Source of the DNA: Planctomycetia bacterium
GTDB lineage: Bacteria; Planctomycetota; Planctomycetia; Gemmatales; Gemmataceae
DNA: 17,151 nt
Direction of reading: 5' to 3'
NCBI GenBank assembly: GCA_005773755.1
Contig: SXHE01000473.1
Coordinates: forward strand, 1 to 17,151
This document shows, one piece after another, positions 1 through 7,370 of this stretch (positions within the stretch are counted from its first letter, which is position 1; each line of letters starts with the position of its first letter). The notes below the pieces were generated by a model, which worked only from the letters and a program-made list of their open reading frames with translations, ran no database searches and was not told the DNA's origin. Position numbers and translations under genes: made by a program.

Positions 1-733
1 CCGCCGGCGCGATGATCTCGCCCGGCGGCAGGCTGGGGCCGTCGTGGACGGTGACGACGCCGATGTGGTCGTCGTGAACCTCGGTCTCGCCGGCGTTGCT
101 GGAGCCGCCGATCACGACCGGTTGGAAGCCGCCGCACTTCGCGAGCTGGTCGTGCCACGCCTTGATCGTCCGCGCCTCCTGTTCGTCGAGCAGGTGTGGC
201 AGCCCGTACGCGCCGTTCTCGGTCATCACCACGAACGCCGCGGGGTTGATCGCGTACACGCCCTCGCGCAGGATCGCGCGCTGCCGCCCGCGCTGGCCGT
301 GTTCGGCCTCTTCGCCGGTGCGCTCCAGGAACCGCCGCGCGTCCTGAAAGTTGGCGCACTCGACCACGCGGCCCAGCGTCTGGCTGGGCGGCAGTGGTTG
401 GCCGTCGCGGGCGTACACGTACCCGATCTGGCCCTGCGGGACCGTGACGAGCGGGGCGATGTGAATGCGGTACTGCCACCGCCAGTAGCCGAAGTGCAGC
501 CCGCCGCGGAGCAGCGCGGCCTGATACCCGGCCTCGTCGTTCAGGGCGACGATGCGGCCGTCCGTCACGGAGCCGCTCGACGACCAGAGCCGCTCGACGA
601 CCCCGACCTTGTCGTTGGGGATCACTCGAACCGACACCCACCAGCACAGGAACAGCAGCAGGAAGGCGGCGAGGACGATCAGCCCGTACACGAGGGCGTG
701 AGGGAACTCGGCCGCGGCAATGAGCGCGAACAC
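1..733 (-). CDS. SPFH/band-7 (flotillin-like) membrane protein, C-terminus cut by window edge
   Basis: About 244 residues are visible and the reading frame is still open at the left edge, so the C-terminal part lies outside the window. Translating the minus strand gives a hydrophobic N-terminal helix (about residues 13-34, ending in FLCWWV). It is followed at once by VRVIPNDKVGVVERLW and then by a stretch containing PLVTVPQGQIGYVYARDG, which is typical of SPFH/band-7 (flotillin, stomatin, prohibitin) proteins. Such proteins are membrane-anchored scaffolds that oligomerise in lipid microdomains. The frame opens after a TAA at 836-838. The chosen start is the GTG at 731-733, directly before the membrane helix; the only other candidate is a TTG at 797-799, and neither has a convincing Shine-Dalgarno. 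No NfeD-type partner is visible. I am confident of the family and less so of the exact start. Confidence 0.8.
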   Translation of the reverse strand, partial: MFALIAAAEFPHALVYGLIVLAAFLLLFLCWWVSVRVIPNDKVGVVERLWSSSGSVTDGRIVALNDEAGYQAALLRGGLHFGYWRWQYRIHIAPLVTVPQGQIGYVYARDGQPLPPSQTLGRVVECANFQDARRFLERTGEEAEHGQRGRQRAILREGVYAINPAAFVVMTENGAYGLPHLLDEQEARTIKAWHDQLAKCGGFQPVVIGGSSNAGETEVHDDHIGVVTVHDGPSLPPGEIIAPA

Positions 734-867
734 GGGGACACCGGGAGTGTGAACTGGGGCGCGATCGTCCGAGATGATCCGACGAGGGTGCCCGTTCAAA
801 TAGCGCGGGATACGCTCCCGCGCCGGCCTGCGAGGTTAGCTGACGGGCTAGGGCTTGAACGTGCCCT

Positions 868-884
868 GGCGAGCCTGGCTCGCC
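868..884. repeat. Small inverted repeat (6-bp arms, 5-base loop)
   Basis: GGCGAG and CTCGCC arms flank the loop CCTGG. The structure lies in the non-coding gap upstream of the SPFH gene, where it could fold in the 5' leader of that transcript or simply be a GC-rich coincidence. Confidence 0.35.
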
Positions 885-924
885 TGCGCCCCGTGGAGTG
901 TCTCTCATCACTCCGGATGGAATC

Positions 925-960
925 GCGGCCTGTTGCAGTGAAGCACTGCTTCACGGCCGC
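925..960. repeat. Two-tier inverted repeat in the 381-base gap
   Basis: An inner perfect stem (GTGAAGC at 938-944 with GCTTCAC at 948-954, 3-base loop) is enclosed by an outer stem (GCGGCC at 925-930 with GGCCGC at 955-960). A 7-base bulge separates the tiers on the left side. There is no T-tract on either side, so a simple intrinsic terminator is unlikely. A structured leader, a protein-binding site or a dispersed intergenic repeat are all possible. Confidence 0.45.
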
Positions 961-1086
961 TCCATGTGGTTCCCCCGCTCTCGCGTGTTGCCGCGAGACT
1001 CGGCTGCATTGGGAATATTGTCGCACCGCGCGGGCCGAAAAGCAAACGGGTTCGGGCGACCTGACGGAAGTCGTTACGGCCACTGG

Positions 1087-1114
1087 GAATAAACTGTTCA
1101 GCCAGATCGGGCTG
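1087..1114 (-). terminator. Putative intrinsic terminator of the cardiolipin synthase gene
   Basis: Read on the minus strand, a short stem (CAGCC, 6-base loop, GGCTG; 1099-1114) directly abuts the TGA stop and is followed by AACAGTTTATT. A wider alternative pairing (1097-1103 with 1126-1132) involves the last codons. The stem is only 5 bp and the U-tract is interrupted, so strength is uncertain. Confidence 0.45.
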
Positions 1115-2548
1115 TCACAGCACAGGGCTGAAAAGTCGGCAGGCGTTCTCCGCGAGCCGCCCCAGTAGCGGGCGGGTCGCGTACACTTCCGGGTCGATCC
1201 GTACCGACCATTCCAAATCCTTCAGGAACGCGGCTTCCAGATCGCTAACGACCGCCGTATCGAAGAACTGGCAGTTCAGCTCGAAGTTCAGCAACAGGCT
1301 GCGGTTGTCCGTGTTCGCGGAGCCGACCGAGGCCCATTCGCCGTCGACCAACACGTACTTGCTGTGCATCATGCCGCGGGCGTACTGGTACACTTTCACG
1401 CCGGCCGCGAGCATGTCGGCCCAGTAGTAGCGGGCCGCGAGGAACGGGAGCCACTTGTCCGGGCGGAGCAGACCGAGGAACCGCACGTCCACACCCGACC
1501 GCGCCGCCAGCAGCAGCGCGTCGCGCAGGCCCGCGTCCGGTACGAAGTACGGGCTGGCGATCCAGACGCGGTGTCGCGCGCGGAGGATGGCCGCAACGTA
1601 GGTTTCCCGAATCGCCTTGTAGTCCGCGTCCGGGCCGCTCGTGACGACCTGCGCCAGCGCGGACCCGACCGCCTTGTGACCCGGAAAGTACACCCCGCCC
1701 TTGACCGCTTCGCCCGTTGTGAAGTGCCAGTCCTGGAGGAACGCGTCTTGTAACCCTTCGACCGCGGGGCCTTCGATGCGGAAGTGCGTGTCCCGCCAGT
1801 ACCCGAACTTCGGGCTGAGGCCCAGGTATTCGTCGCCGATGTTCAGCCCGCCCGCGAAGCCGGTGTGCCCGTCCACGACCACGATTTTCCGGTGGTTCCG
1901 CAGGTTAACGCGCAGCGGGTTCACGATGGGGAGGAACGACGCGACCTTCCCCCCGCTGCGCCGGAGTCGGCGCAGGGCGCCGGACCGCAGCTTGTAGGAG
2001 CCGACCGAGTCGACCAGCAGCCGCACCTCGACCCCGCGGCCCGCACACGCGCACAGCGCGTCGATGAACCGCTTGCCGAGGTTGTCAGAGCGGAAGATGA
2101 AAAACTGGAGGTGAACGTTGCGCTCCGCGCGCTCGATGGCGGTGAGCATCGCCTCGAACGCCGGTGCGCCCTCGTGGTACAACTCGACCGCGTTCCCGCC
2201 GGTGACCGGCTCACCGGTCCCGTGGTGCCCCAACTTCGCGAGCACGTCCCACCGTTCCGGCACGCCCTCCGACCGGCCGCTCGCCCGCGCGCTAAACGCC
2301 TTGTACGCCTTGCTCCGCTTGCGCCGCCGCATCAGCCGCCGGTGGACCGTCTGGTATCCGAACACGAAGAACAGGAACGCCCCGACGAACGGAAGGAGCA
2401 GCACCATGAGCGACCACGCGATGGCCGACATCGGCTCGCGCTTGACGTGCATGACGGCCACGAGCGTGCCGACCAGGAGCAGCACCTCGACCAGCAACAG
2501 CCAGCCCGCGACGTCTTGCCAGGTGACGCCGAACGTTGAAGCAAACAT
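1115..2548 (-). CDS. cls: Cardiolipin synthase (phospholipase D superfamily, two HKD motifs)
   Basis: At 477 residues this matches bacterial ClsA-type cardiolipin synthases, membrane enzymes that condense two phosphatidylglycerol molecules into cardiolipin and glycerol. Two N-terminal membrane helices (about residues 14-34 and 42-64) precede two phospholipase D catalytic motifs. Motif 1 is NHRKIVVVDG (His219, Lys221, Asp226), followed by the usual GGLNIGDEY. Motif 2 is MHSKYVLVDG (His395, Lys397, Asp402), followed by GSANTDNRS. Both motifs are intact, so the enzyme should be active. The ATG at 2546-2548 gives the normal N-terminal helix arrangement. It is divergent from the reductase gene at 2650 across about 100 bases. 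Another PLD-family phosphatidyltransferase is possible but less likely given the two-helix N-terminus. Confidence 0.93.
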   Translation of the reverse strand: MFASTFGVTWQDVAGWLLLVEVLLLVGTLVAVMHVKREPMSAIAWSLMVLLLPFVGAFLFFVFGYQTVHRRLMRRRKRSKAYKAFSARASGRSEGVPERWDVLAKLGHHGTGEPVTGGNAVELYHEGAPAFEAMLTAIERAERNVHLQFFIFRSDNLGKRFIDALCACAGRGVEVRLLVDSVGSYKLRSGALRRLRRSGGKVASFLPIVNPLRVNLRNHRKIVVVDGHTGFAGGLNIGDEYLGLSPKFGYWRDTHFRIEGPAVEGLQDAFLQDWHFTTGEAVKGGVYFPGHKAVGSALAQVVTSGPDADYKAIRETYVAAILRARHRVWIASPYFVPDAGLRDALLLAARSGVDVRFLGLLRPDKWLPFLAARYYWADMLAAGVKVYQYARGMMHSKYVLVDGEWASVGSANTDNRSLLLNFELNCQFFDTAVVSDLEAAFLKDLEWSVRIDPEVYATRPLLGRLAENACRLFSPVL

Positions 2549-2600
2549 GCGCGCCGGGTTCCTGTCGCGGGTCGAGGGGGTCGCCGCAATTCGTTCCCCC

Positions 2601-2622
2601 GATAACTACTGAGTGTAGTATC
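2601..2622. promoter_or_regulatory. Imperfect inverted repeat and possible -10 in the divergent cls/reductase interval
   Basis: GATAACTAC and GTAGTATC form an imperfect inverted repeat (one base missing in the right arm) around TGAGT. It lies in an otherwise GC-rich interval between two divergent genes. On the plus strand TAGTAT (2616-2621) could be a -10 for the reductase, whose ribosome-binding site starts about 18 bases further on; the -35 is poor. An operator shared by both genes is a reasonable guess only. Confidence 0.3.
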
Positions 2623-2649
2623 TCGCGCCCCACACAGTGAGGAACCCCC

Positions 2650-3642
2650 GTGAAGCGCGTCGTGTTCGATCGGTTCGGATCACCGGCCGAGGTGTTGCGC
2701 ATTCAGGACGACGTTCCCGCGCCGCAGCCCGCGCGCGGCGAGGTGATGGTGCGGATGCTCGCTAGTCCGGTGAACCCGTCGGACCTGATGTACATCGCAG
2801 GCAAGTACGGCCTCAAGCCGGCGCTCCCCGCGACGCCCGGCTTCGAGGGCGTCGGGATCGTCGAGGCCAGCGGCGGCGGGTTGCTCGGCTGGTTCCGCAA
2901 GGGGAAGCGCGTCGCGGTCATCAACGACCGCGGCAACTGGGCCGAGTACACGGTGACGAAGGCCCGGCAGGTGGTGCCGGTGCCGGACGACATGACCGAC
3001 GAGCAGGCCGCGAGCTTCTTCGTGAACCCGGCCACCGCGGTCGCCATGACGGAGCAGGTTCTGAAGGTGCCGCGCGGGGCGTGGCTGCTGCAAAGCGCCG
3101 CCGGCGGCGAACTCGGCAAGATGGTGATCCGCCTGGGGTACAAGTCCGCGTTCCGCACCATCAACGTGGTGCGCCGGCACGAGCAGGTCGAGGAGTTGAA
3201 GAAGCTCGGCGCGGATCACGTCATTGTGGAACGCGACGGCCCGATCCCGGAGCAGGTGCGGAAGCTGGTGCCCGATGGCGTGCGGTACGCCATCGACCCC
3301 GTGGGCGGCGAGACCGGGTCGCAGGTACTTGCGGCACTGGGCGAGGGCGGGCGGTGCCTGCTGTATGGCTCGCTCTCCGATCAGCCGGTGTCCGCGCACC
3401 CGCGCTACTTCATCGGCAACAACCTGCGCGTCGAGGGCTTCTGGCTCGGCGCGTGGGCGAAGCAGCAGGGCGTGCTCACGATGCTGCGGTTGTTCCGCCG
3501 CGTCAAGGCGCTGATGCGCGAGGGCGTGCTGCAAACGCACGTCGCCGCGACGTACCCCATCGAGCAGGTCGCGAAGGCGGTGGCACACGCCGACGCGCCG
3601 GGCAAGGGCGGCAAGGTGCTGCTGAAGATCGGCGACCGCTGA
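2650..3642 (+). CDS. MDR-family NAD(P)H-dependent reductase (zinc-less; quinone or 2-enoyl-thioester reductase-like)
   Basis: The 330-residue protein has the two-part medium-chain dehydrogenase/reductase layout. A GroES-like N-terminal domain contains VNPSDLMYIAGKYG (41-54) and PGFEGVGIVE (63-72). A Rossmann domain follows with LQSAAGGELGKMVI (147-160), LGADHVI (186-192) and AIDPVGG (214-220). The NPSD signature and the absence of the catalytic-zinc Cys/His ligands point to the quinone-oxidoreductase / mitochondrial-type 2-enoyl thioester reductase branch rather than true alcohol dehydrogenases. The exact substrate cannot be read from sequence. The GTG start is well supported by GAGGAA at 2639-2644, five bases upstream. 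It is divergent from cls, and its stop lies six bases from that of the convergent rhodanese gene. Confidence 0.85.
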   Translation: MKRVVFDRFGSPAEVLRIQDDVPAPQPARGEVMVRMLASPVNPSDLMYIAGKYGLKPALPATPGFEGVGIVEASGGGLLGWFRKGKRVAVINDRGNWAEYTVTKARQVVPVPDDMTDEQAASFFVNPATAVAMTEQVLKVPRGAWLLQSAAGGELGKMVIRLGYKSAFRTINVVRRHEQVEELKKLGADHVIVERDGPIPEQVRKLVPDGVRYAIDPVGGETGSQVLAALGEGGRCLLYGSLSDQPVSAHPRYFIGNNLRVEGFWLGAWAKQQGVLTMLRLFRRVKALMREGVLQTHVAATYPIEQVAKAVAHADAPGKGGKVLLKIGDR

Positions 3643-3650
3643 GGGCGGTC
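3634..3650. terminator. Stem-loop spanning two convergent stop codons
   Basis: GACCGC and GCGGTC (6-bp stem, loop TGAGG) overlap the end of the reductase gene and the end of the convergent rhodanese gene. The symmetrical position suggests a shared terminator, but there is no T-tract and part of the stem is coding. Confidence 0.3.
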
Positions 3651-4179
3651 ACGCCGCGCACGTCGGCTTGCGGCGGTTCCACGGCATCCGCGCCAGCAGC
3701 ATTCCCATGCCGCAGGTGTCGGTGACGCCGGCGAACAGCAGGCCCGCGCCGACGAACCCCGCGATCCCCACGAGCGCGGGGTGAACGAAGCTCAGGCCGA
3801 CGCCCAGCAGCACCAGCGCGCCGGCGGCGATCCGCACCTGCCGTTCGAGCGAGATCGTCTTCTTCCCGCGCACGACCGGCAGTCCGGCGTCGGCGCAGGC
3901 GAGTGTACCGCCCTCGACGTTCGTCGCCTGGGCGAACCCGGCGGCGGCCAGCTTCTCGCACGCCTTCTGCCCGCGCCCGCCCTTCTGACACACCACGAAC
4001 ACCGGCGCGGCGGGGTCCGTGCCGAGCGCCTTCGGATCGAGTTGATCGAGCGGCACGTTTCGCGCGAACGCGACGTGAACCTCCTCGAACTCCGCCGGCG
4101 TGCGCACGTCGATCAGCACGACGGACCCGGCCTTCGCAAGCTCCGCGAGCCGCGCGGGGCTGATAGTAGAAACGGCCAT
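3649..4179 (-). CDS. Membrane-anchored rhodanese with DUF2892 (YgaP-like) tail
   Basis: An N-terminal rhodanese domain (about residues 5-105) contains VLIDVRTPAEF (21-31) and the active-site loop VCQKGGRG with the persulfide-carrying Cys64. The C-terminal part (about 110-170) has two hydrophobic helices and the run GVTDTCGMGMLLARMPWN, typical of DUF2892 as found in YgaP-type membrane rhodaneses. The role is transfer of sulfane sulfur at the inner face of the membrane. The start is the ATG at 4177-4179, preceded on the minus strand by AAGGAG five bases upstream. A longer frame opening at 4278 overlaps the upstream gene and has no such site. It lies 38 bases downstream of the flavoprotein-rhodanese gene, almost certainly in one operon. 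Extra cysteines at 75, 95, 156 and 174 are present; their role is unknown. Confidence 0.9.
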   Translation of the reverse strand: MAVSTISPARLAELAKAGSVVLIDVRTPAEFEEVHVAFARNVPLDQLDPKALGTDPAAPVFVVCQKGGRGQKACEKLAAAGFAQATNVEGGTLACADAGLPVVRGKKTISLERQVRIAAGALVLLGVGLSFVHPALVGIAGFVGAGLLFAGVTDTCGMGMLLARMPWNRRKPTCAA

Positions 4180-4217
4180 CGAATCTCCTTGTCGGGGTGG
4201 ATGTGGTTCGGGCGCAA

Positions 4218-5891
4218 CTACTGAGCACCGTCCTGCGCGGCCTTCCACGTCTTGAACGAGCCGGCGAGGTTGCGGCACCGGAACCCGTTCTGCATGAGCA
4301 CGCGGCAGGCGTTGTACGACCGCTGCCCGGTCGCGCAGTGGGCGACGATCTCCATGTCACGCGGCAACTCGTCGAGCCGCGCGCGGAGGTCGCCGAGCGG
4401 GATGTGAACCGAACCGGGGATCGTTCCGCCCTCGCGCTCTTTCGTTTCGCGCACGTCGAGCACGAGCGTGTGCGACCGGTCGAGACGCGCGATTTCGTCC
4501 CACTGGATGACGGCGACGCGCCCCGCGCGCACGTTCTGCGCCGCCATGCCCGCGAGGTTCACCGGGTCTTTCGCCGAGCCGAACGGCGGCGCGTAGCTCA
4601 GCTCCAAATCGGCGATGTCGTCCACCGTCATGCCCGCGCGGAGCGCGGTAGCGAGCACGTCGATCCGCTTATCGACGCCGTCCGCGCCCACGACCTGCGC
4701 GCCGAGCAGCTTCCCCGTGTCCGGGGCGAACAGCACTTTCAGCGCTAGCGGCTTCGCACCGGGGTAGTAGCCCGCGTGCGAGTTCGGGTGCAGGTGGACG
4801 GCCTCGAACGCGATCCCGACCGCGGTCAGGAGCGCCTCGTTCGCGCCGGTCACGGCCGCGGTTAGGTCGAAGACGCGCACGCTGGCGGTGCCGAGCGTGC
4901 CGGGGTACTTCGTGCCGATGCCGAAGATGTTGTCGGCCGCGGTGCGGCCCTGCCGGTTTGCCGGGCCGCCGAGCGGGATCAGCGCCGGCTTTCCGGTCAC
5001 GGCGTGCGTCACTTCGATGGTGTCGCCGACCGCAAAGATGTTCGGGTCGCTGGTGCGCAGGTGCGCGTCCACCTTGATGCCGCCCGTCGTGCCGAGGTCG
5101 AGGCCGGCGTCGCGGGCGAGCTTCGATTCGGGCCGCACCCCAAGCCCCAGAATCACGACGTCGGCGGCGAGTCGGGCACCGTTGGCGAGCACCACGACCG
5201 ACGCGCCCGCGTCTTCGCCCGCGGCCGGCGCGTCGAACCGCGCGAGGCCGTTGTTCAGGTGCAGTGCGACGCCGCGCTTCCGCAGCTCCGCGTGCAGGTG
5301 CGCGGCCAGTTCCGGGTCGAACGGTTTCAGTACCTGCGGGTTGCGCTCGACCACTGACACCTGAAGCCCGCGGCGGTGGAATTGCTCGGCGACTTCCAGG
5401 CCGATGAACCCGCCGCCAACCACGACGGCCTTCTCCGCCCCGCGCTCGCGCACCCAGGCGTCGATGGCGTCCATATCGTCGAGCGAGCGCAGGATGAAGT
5501 GCCCCGGCCGCTCGGCCCCCGGCACGCGCGGGACGATGGGCGCGGCCCCGGTGGAGAGCACCAGCGCGTCGTAGCGCTCGTAGGAGCTCATCCCGGTCGC
5601 CAGGTTCCGCACCTCGACCTGCCGCGCCGCGCGGTCGATGGCGACCACTTCGGCCCGCGCCCGCACGTCGATGTTGAACGCTGCCATCAGACGTTCGGGC
5701 GTTTGCACCAGCAGTTTGTTGCGGTCGGTGATCTCGCCGCCCAGGTAGTAGGGCAGCCCGCAATTGGCGAACGAGACGTGCGGCCCGCGCTCGAAGACGA
5801 CGATCTCGGCGTCCTCCGCGAGCCGCCGCGCGCGGGTCGCGGCGCTCATCCCGCCCGCTACGCCCCCTACAATCAGCACCCGTTTCCCCAT
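4218..5891 (-). CDS. CoA-disulfide reductase-like flavoprotein with C-terminal rhodanese domain
   Basis: This 557-residue protein has the CoADR-RHD architecture. The FAD-binding motif is VLIVGGVAGGMSAATRARR (5-23). The single redox cysteine is Cys44 in SFANCGLPYYLGG, typical of CoA-disulfide/persulfide reductases rather than two-Cys reductases. An NAD(P)H-binding motif VVVGGGFIGLEVAE (156-169) and a second FAD motif NIFAVGDTIEV (284-294) follow. The dimerisation domain includes LSYAPPFGSAKDPVN (431-445), with Tyr433 at the position used by CoA-disulfide reductases. The tail (about 460-555) is a rhodanese domain with Cys519 in AHCATGQRS. Such enzymes reduce CoA disulfide, CoA persulfide or polysulfide with NAD(P)H. 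The start has GGAG six bases upstream. It is first in a two-gene operon with the membrane rhodanese and divergent from the ArsR regulator. Confidence 0.93.
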   Translation of the reverse strand: MGKRVLIVGGVAGGMSAATRARRLAEDAEIVVFERGPHVSFANCGLPYYLGGEITDRNKLLVQTPERLMAAFNIDVRARAEVVAIDRAARQVEVRNLATGMSSYERYDALVLSTGAAPIVPRVPGAERPGHFILRSLDDMDAIDAWVRERGAEKAVVVGGGFIGLEVAEQFHRRGLQVSVVERNPQVLKPFDPELAAHLHAELRKRGVALHLNNGLARFDAPAAGEDAGASVVVLANGARLAADVVILGLGVRPESKLARDAGLDLGTTGGIKVDAHLRTSDPNIFAVGDTIEVTHAVTGKPALIPLGGPANRQGRTAADNIFGIGTKYPGTLGTASVRVFDLTAAVTGANEALLTAVGIAFEAVHLHPNSHAGYYPGAKPLALKVLFAPDTGKLLGAQVVGADGVDKRIDVLATALRAGMTVDDIADLELSYAPPFGSAKDPVNLAGMAAQNVRAGRVAVIQWDEIARLDRSHTLVLDVRETKEREGGTIPGSVHIPLGDLRARLDELPRDMEIVAHCATGQRSYNACRVLMQNGFRCRNLAGSFKTWKAAQDGAQ

Positions 5892-5953
5892 GGCGCGCTC
5901 CGTTTTAACTTCCGAGGAACCCGTCCCGTGGTAGAATACCAGCGTCCGATATC

Positions 5954-5985
5954 GTAATTACACAATATTGCCAAGTAGTAATATT
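5954..5985. promoter_or_regulatory. AT-rich divergent control region with inverted repeats (candidate ArsR-family operator)
   Basis: Between the divergent flavoprotein and ArsR genes lies an AT-rich stretch that stands out from the GC-rich surroundings. It contains the palindrome GTAATTAC (5954-5961) and two AATATT boxes (5964-5969 and 5980-5985) spaced 16 bases apart. ArsR-family regulators usually bind AT-rich imperfect palindromes in just such positions. TTGGCA on the minus strand (5968-5973) may be a -35 for the sulfur operon, though its -10 is weak. The operator role is inferred from position and symmetry. Confidence 0.5.
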
Positions 5986-5999
5986 TTAAGGGGTGGGCC

Positions 6000-6341
6000 G
6001 TGGCGGGGGTGCTCGATCGGGCTTCGCTGGAAGCGGTGGCCCGGCTGTTCGGTGTGCTGGCGGAGCCGACGCGGTTGGCGCTGCTTCAAGCGCTCAAGGC
6101 CGGGCCGCGCGCGGTGTCCGAACTCGCCGAAGAACTGGGGGCGAAGCAAGCGAACGTGTCGAAGCAACTGGGCGTGCTGCACGCCGCCGGGCTGCTCGCC
6201 CGCGCGCGCGACGGCAACCTCGTGCGGTACTCCGTCGCCGAGTCGATGATCTTCGAGTTGTGCGAGCTGGTGTGCGGGAAGTTGCGGCGCGACGCCGAGC
6301 GCCAGTTGAGCGCGCTCGCGCCGGCCAAGAAGCGTAAGTGA
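6000..6341 (+). CDS. ArsR/SmtB-family transcriptional regulator
   Basis: This is a 113-residue winged helix-turn-helix protein of usual ArsR-family length. VLAEPTRLALLQAL (19-32) and VSELAEELGAKQANVSKQLGVL (39-60) match the helices before and including the recognition helix, and RARDGNLVRYSV (68-79) is the wing. The classical arsenic-site cysteines in the helix-turn-helix are missing. The only cysteines are Cys88 and Cys92 in FELCELVCG near the C-terminal helix, a CX3C pair that could sense thiols, persulfides or metal. The GTG start is preceded by AAGGGG. Divergence from the CoADR-rhodanese operon suggests it represses that operon and itself. Sulfur sensing is inferred from context; BigR/SqrR-type sensors place their cysteines differently. 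Confidence 0.88.
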   Translation: MAGVLDRASLEAVARLFGVLAEPTRLALLQALKAGPRAVSELAEELGAKQANVSKQLGVLHAAGLLARARDGNLVRYSVAESMIFELCELVCGKLRRDAERQLSALAPAKKRK

Positions 6342-6344
6342 CCG

Positions 6345-7370
6345 CTACGCGAGCTTGACGCGGGTGCCGAACGCGGACTTCAGGTGTGCGGTCGCGCGCT
6401 TCCCCAGGCCCGTTGCCCTCAGGTCGAGTTGATCGAGGTTCTCGTTGACCGTGGCGAGCGCCTTCGCGCCTTGCTCGGTGATCGGGTTCGCGGACAGGTC
6501 GAGTTCCTTTAACCCGTCGAACCACGGGGCCGCGACCAGCGCCGCCACGCCGTCCGCGTCGATGGTGTTGCCACTCAGATAGAGCGCGGTCAGGGTCGTG
6601 AACTGCTTTGCCGTGGCGATCGCGCGTGTGCCTTCAGATTGCAGGTTCGTGCGCGACAGGTTGAGCGAGGTCAGGTTCGACAGGTGCTTCGACTTCGCGA
6701 GCGCGGCCCCGCCCTCCGGCCCGAACGGGTTGTCGGACAGGTTCAGTTCCGTCAGGTTGGTGAGCACTTTCGCGCGGGCCAGCGCGCCCGCGACGCCCAG
6801 GTCGATGCGGTCGCGCGACACGTTCAGGCACCGCAGGTTCGCGGCGTTCTTCGACTTGAACAGGTCGCGCAGTTCCTCGTCGATGCCGCACCAGCCGCAG
6901 GTACACATCAGCGTCAGATCGACCGACGCGAGCCGTTCGAGGTACGGGCTGGCCGCGAGTTCCGTGACCTCGTTGGCCGCGTTCGGGAACGTCATCGCGC
7001 GGAGCGTCGGTGCGAGCCGGAACAGGTCCGCGCCCTTCTCGACGAAGCTCGTCGGTGACATGGTCCCGCCGTCGAGGAACCCGCGCCGGAACGTCCACTT
7101 CGTGCCCAGCTTGGCCGCGCGCAGCTCCGCGGTCCACTTGAGCTCGTTGGCCTTGAGGATCGCCTTCGCCTCGCGTTCGAGCTTCTTGCGCTCCTTGTTC
7201 CCCTTCGGCAGCACTTCGATCCGGCACTGCGCGCGGATGAGCGCGGCCCGCGCGCGGTCGTCGTCGGTGCCGCGCTCGTCCAGCCAGTCGGCGAACACCA
7301 ACCGCGGCGTGTCGTCGTCCGGGGCCGCGACGATGGCGTTCAGGAAGGCTTGCTCGTCGTGCGTGGTCAT
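6345..7370 (-). CDS. TIGR02996 domain plus leucine-rich-repeat protein
   Basis: The N-terminus (about residues 4-50) has LNAIVAAPDDDTPRLVFADW and DERG, a clear match to the TIGR02996 'repeat-companion' domain of Gemmata-type planctomycetes. A Lys/Arg/Glu-rich helical linker (about 55-85) leads to leucine-rich repeats from about 120 to 335, for example LTNLTELNLSDNPFGPEGG, LTALYLSGNTIDADGV and LKELDLSANPITEQG. The repeat length and pattern are ribonuclease-inhibitor-like, implying a curved protein-binding scaffold. No signal peptide is seen, so it is probably cytoplasmic; function is unknown. A CTCGWCG cluster (Cys156, 158, 161) interrupts the early repeats. The ATG at 7368-7370 has AGGGGAA upstream and fits the domain start; a longer frame from 7421 is not supported. 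Its stop is three bases from that of the convergent ArsR gene. Confidence 0.88.
   Translation of the reverse strand: MTTHDEQAFLNAIVAAPDDDTPRLVFADWLDERGTDDDRARAALIRAQCRIEVLPKGNKERKKLEREAKAILKANELKWTAELRAAKLGTKWTFRRGFLDGGTMSPTSFVEKGADLFRLAPTLRAMTFPNAANEVTELAASPYLERLASVDLTLMCTCGWCGIDEELRDLFKSKNAANLRCLNVSRDRIDLGVAGALARAKVLTNLTELNLSDNPFGPEGGAALAKSKHLSNLTSLNLSRTNLQSEGTRAIATAKQFTTLTALYLSGNTIDADGVAALVAAPWFDGLKELDLSANPITEQGAKALATVNENLDQLDLRATGLGKRATAHLKSAFGTRVKLA

Larger units (their letters stand above)
734..1114. other. 381-base non-coding gap with stem-loops
   Basis: This interval lies between two minus-strand genes and has no ORF resembling a known family. It contains a putative terminator next to the cardiolipin synthase stop and two further inverted repeats, annotated separately. 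It should also hold the promoter of the SPFH gene, but I could not pick out a convincing -35/-10 pair. Short ORFs on both strands look compositionally random (rich in Arg, Ala and Ser). Confidence 0.6.

Noticed and set aside
796..1083. 95-residue minus-strand ORF in the 381-base gap
   Set aside because: It is Arg/Ser-rich with no recognisable domain or ribosome-binding site, and is interrupted by the hairpin region. A degraded gene cannot be excluded but is not supported.
44..1168. 374-residue plus-strand ORF
   Set aside because: It is antisense to the SPFH gene over most of its length, has low-complexity composition and no family resemblance; the minus-strand frame gives a clear SPFH protein.
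4180..4278. Longer start for the membrane rhodanese
   Set aside because: It would overlap the end of the flavoprotein gene and lacks a ribosome-binding site, whereas the ATG at 4177-4179 has a strong AAGGAG.
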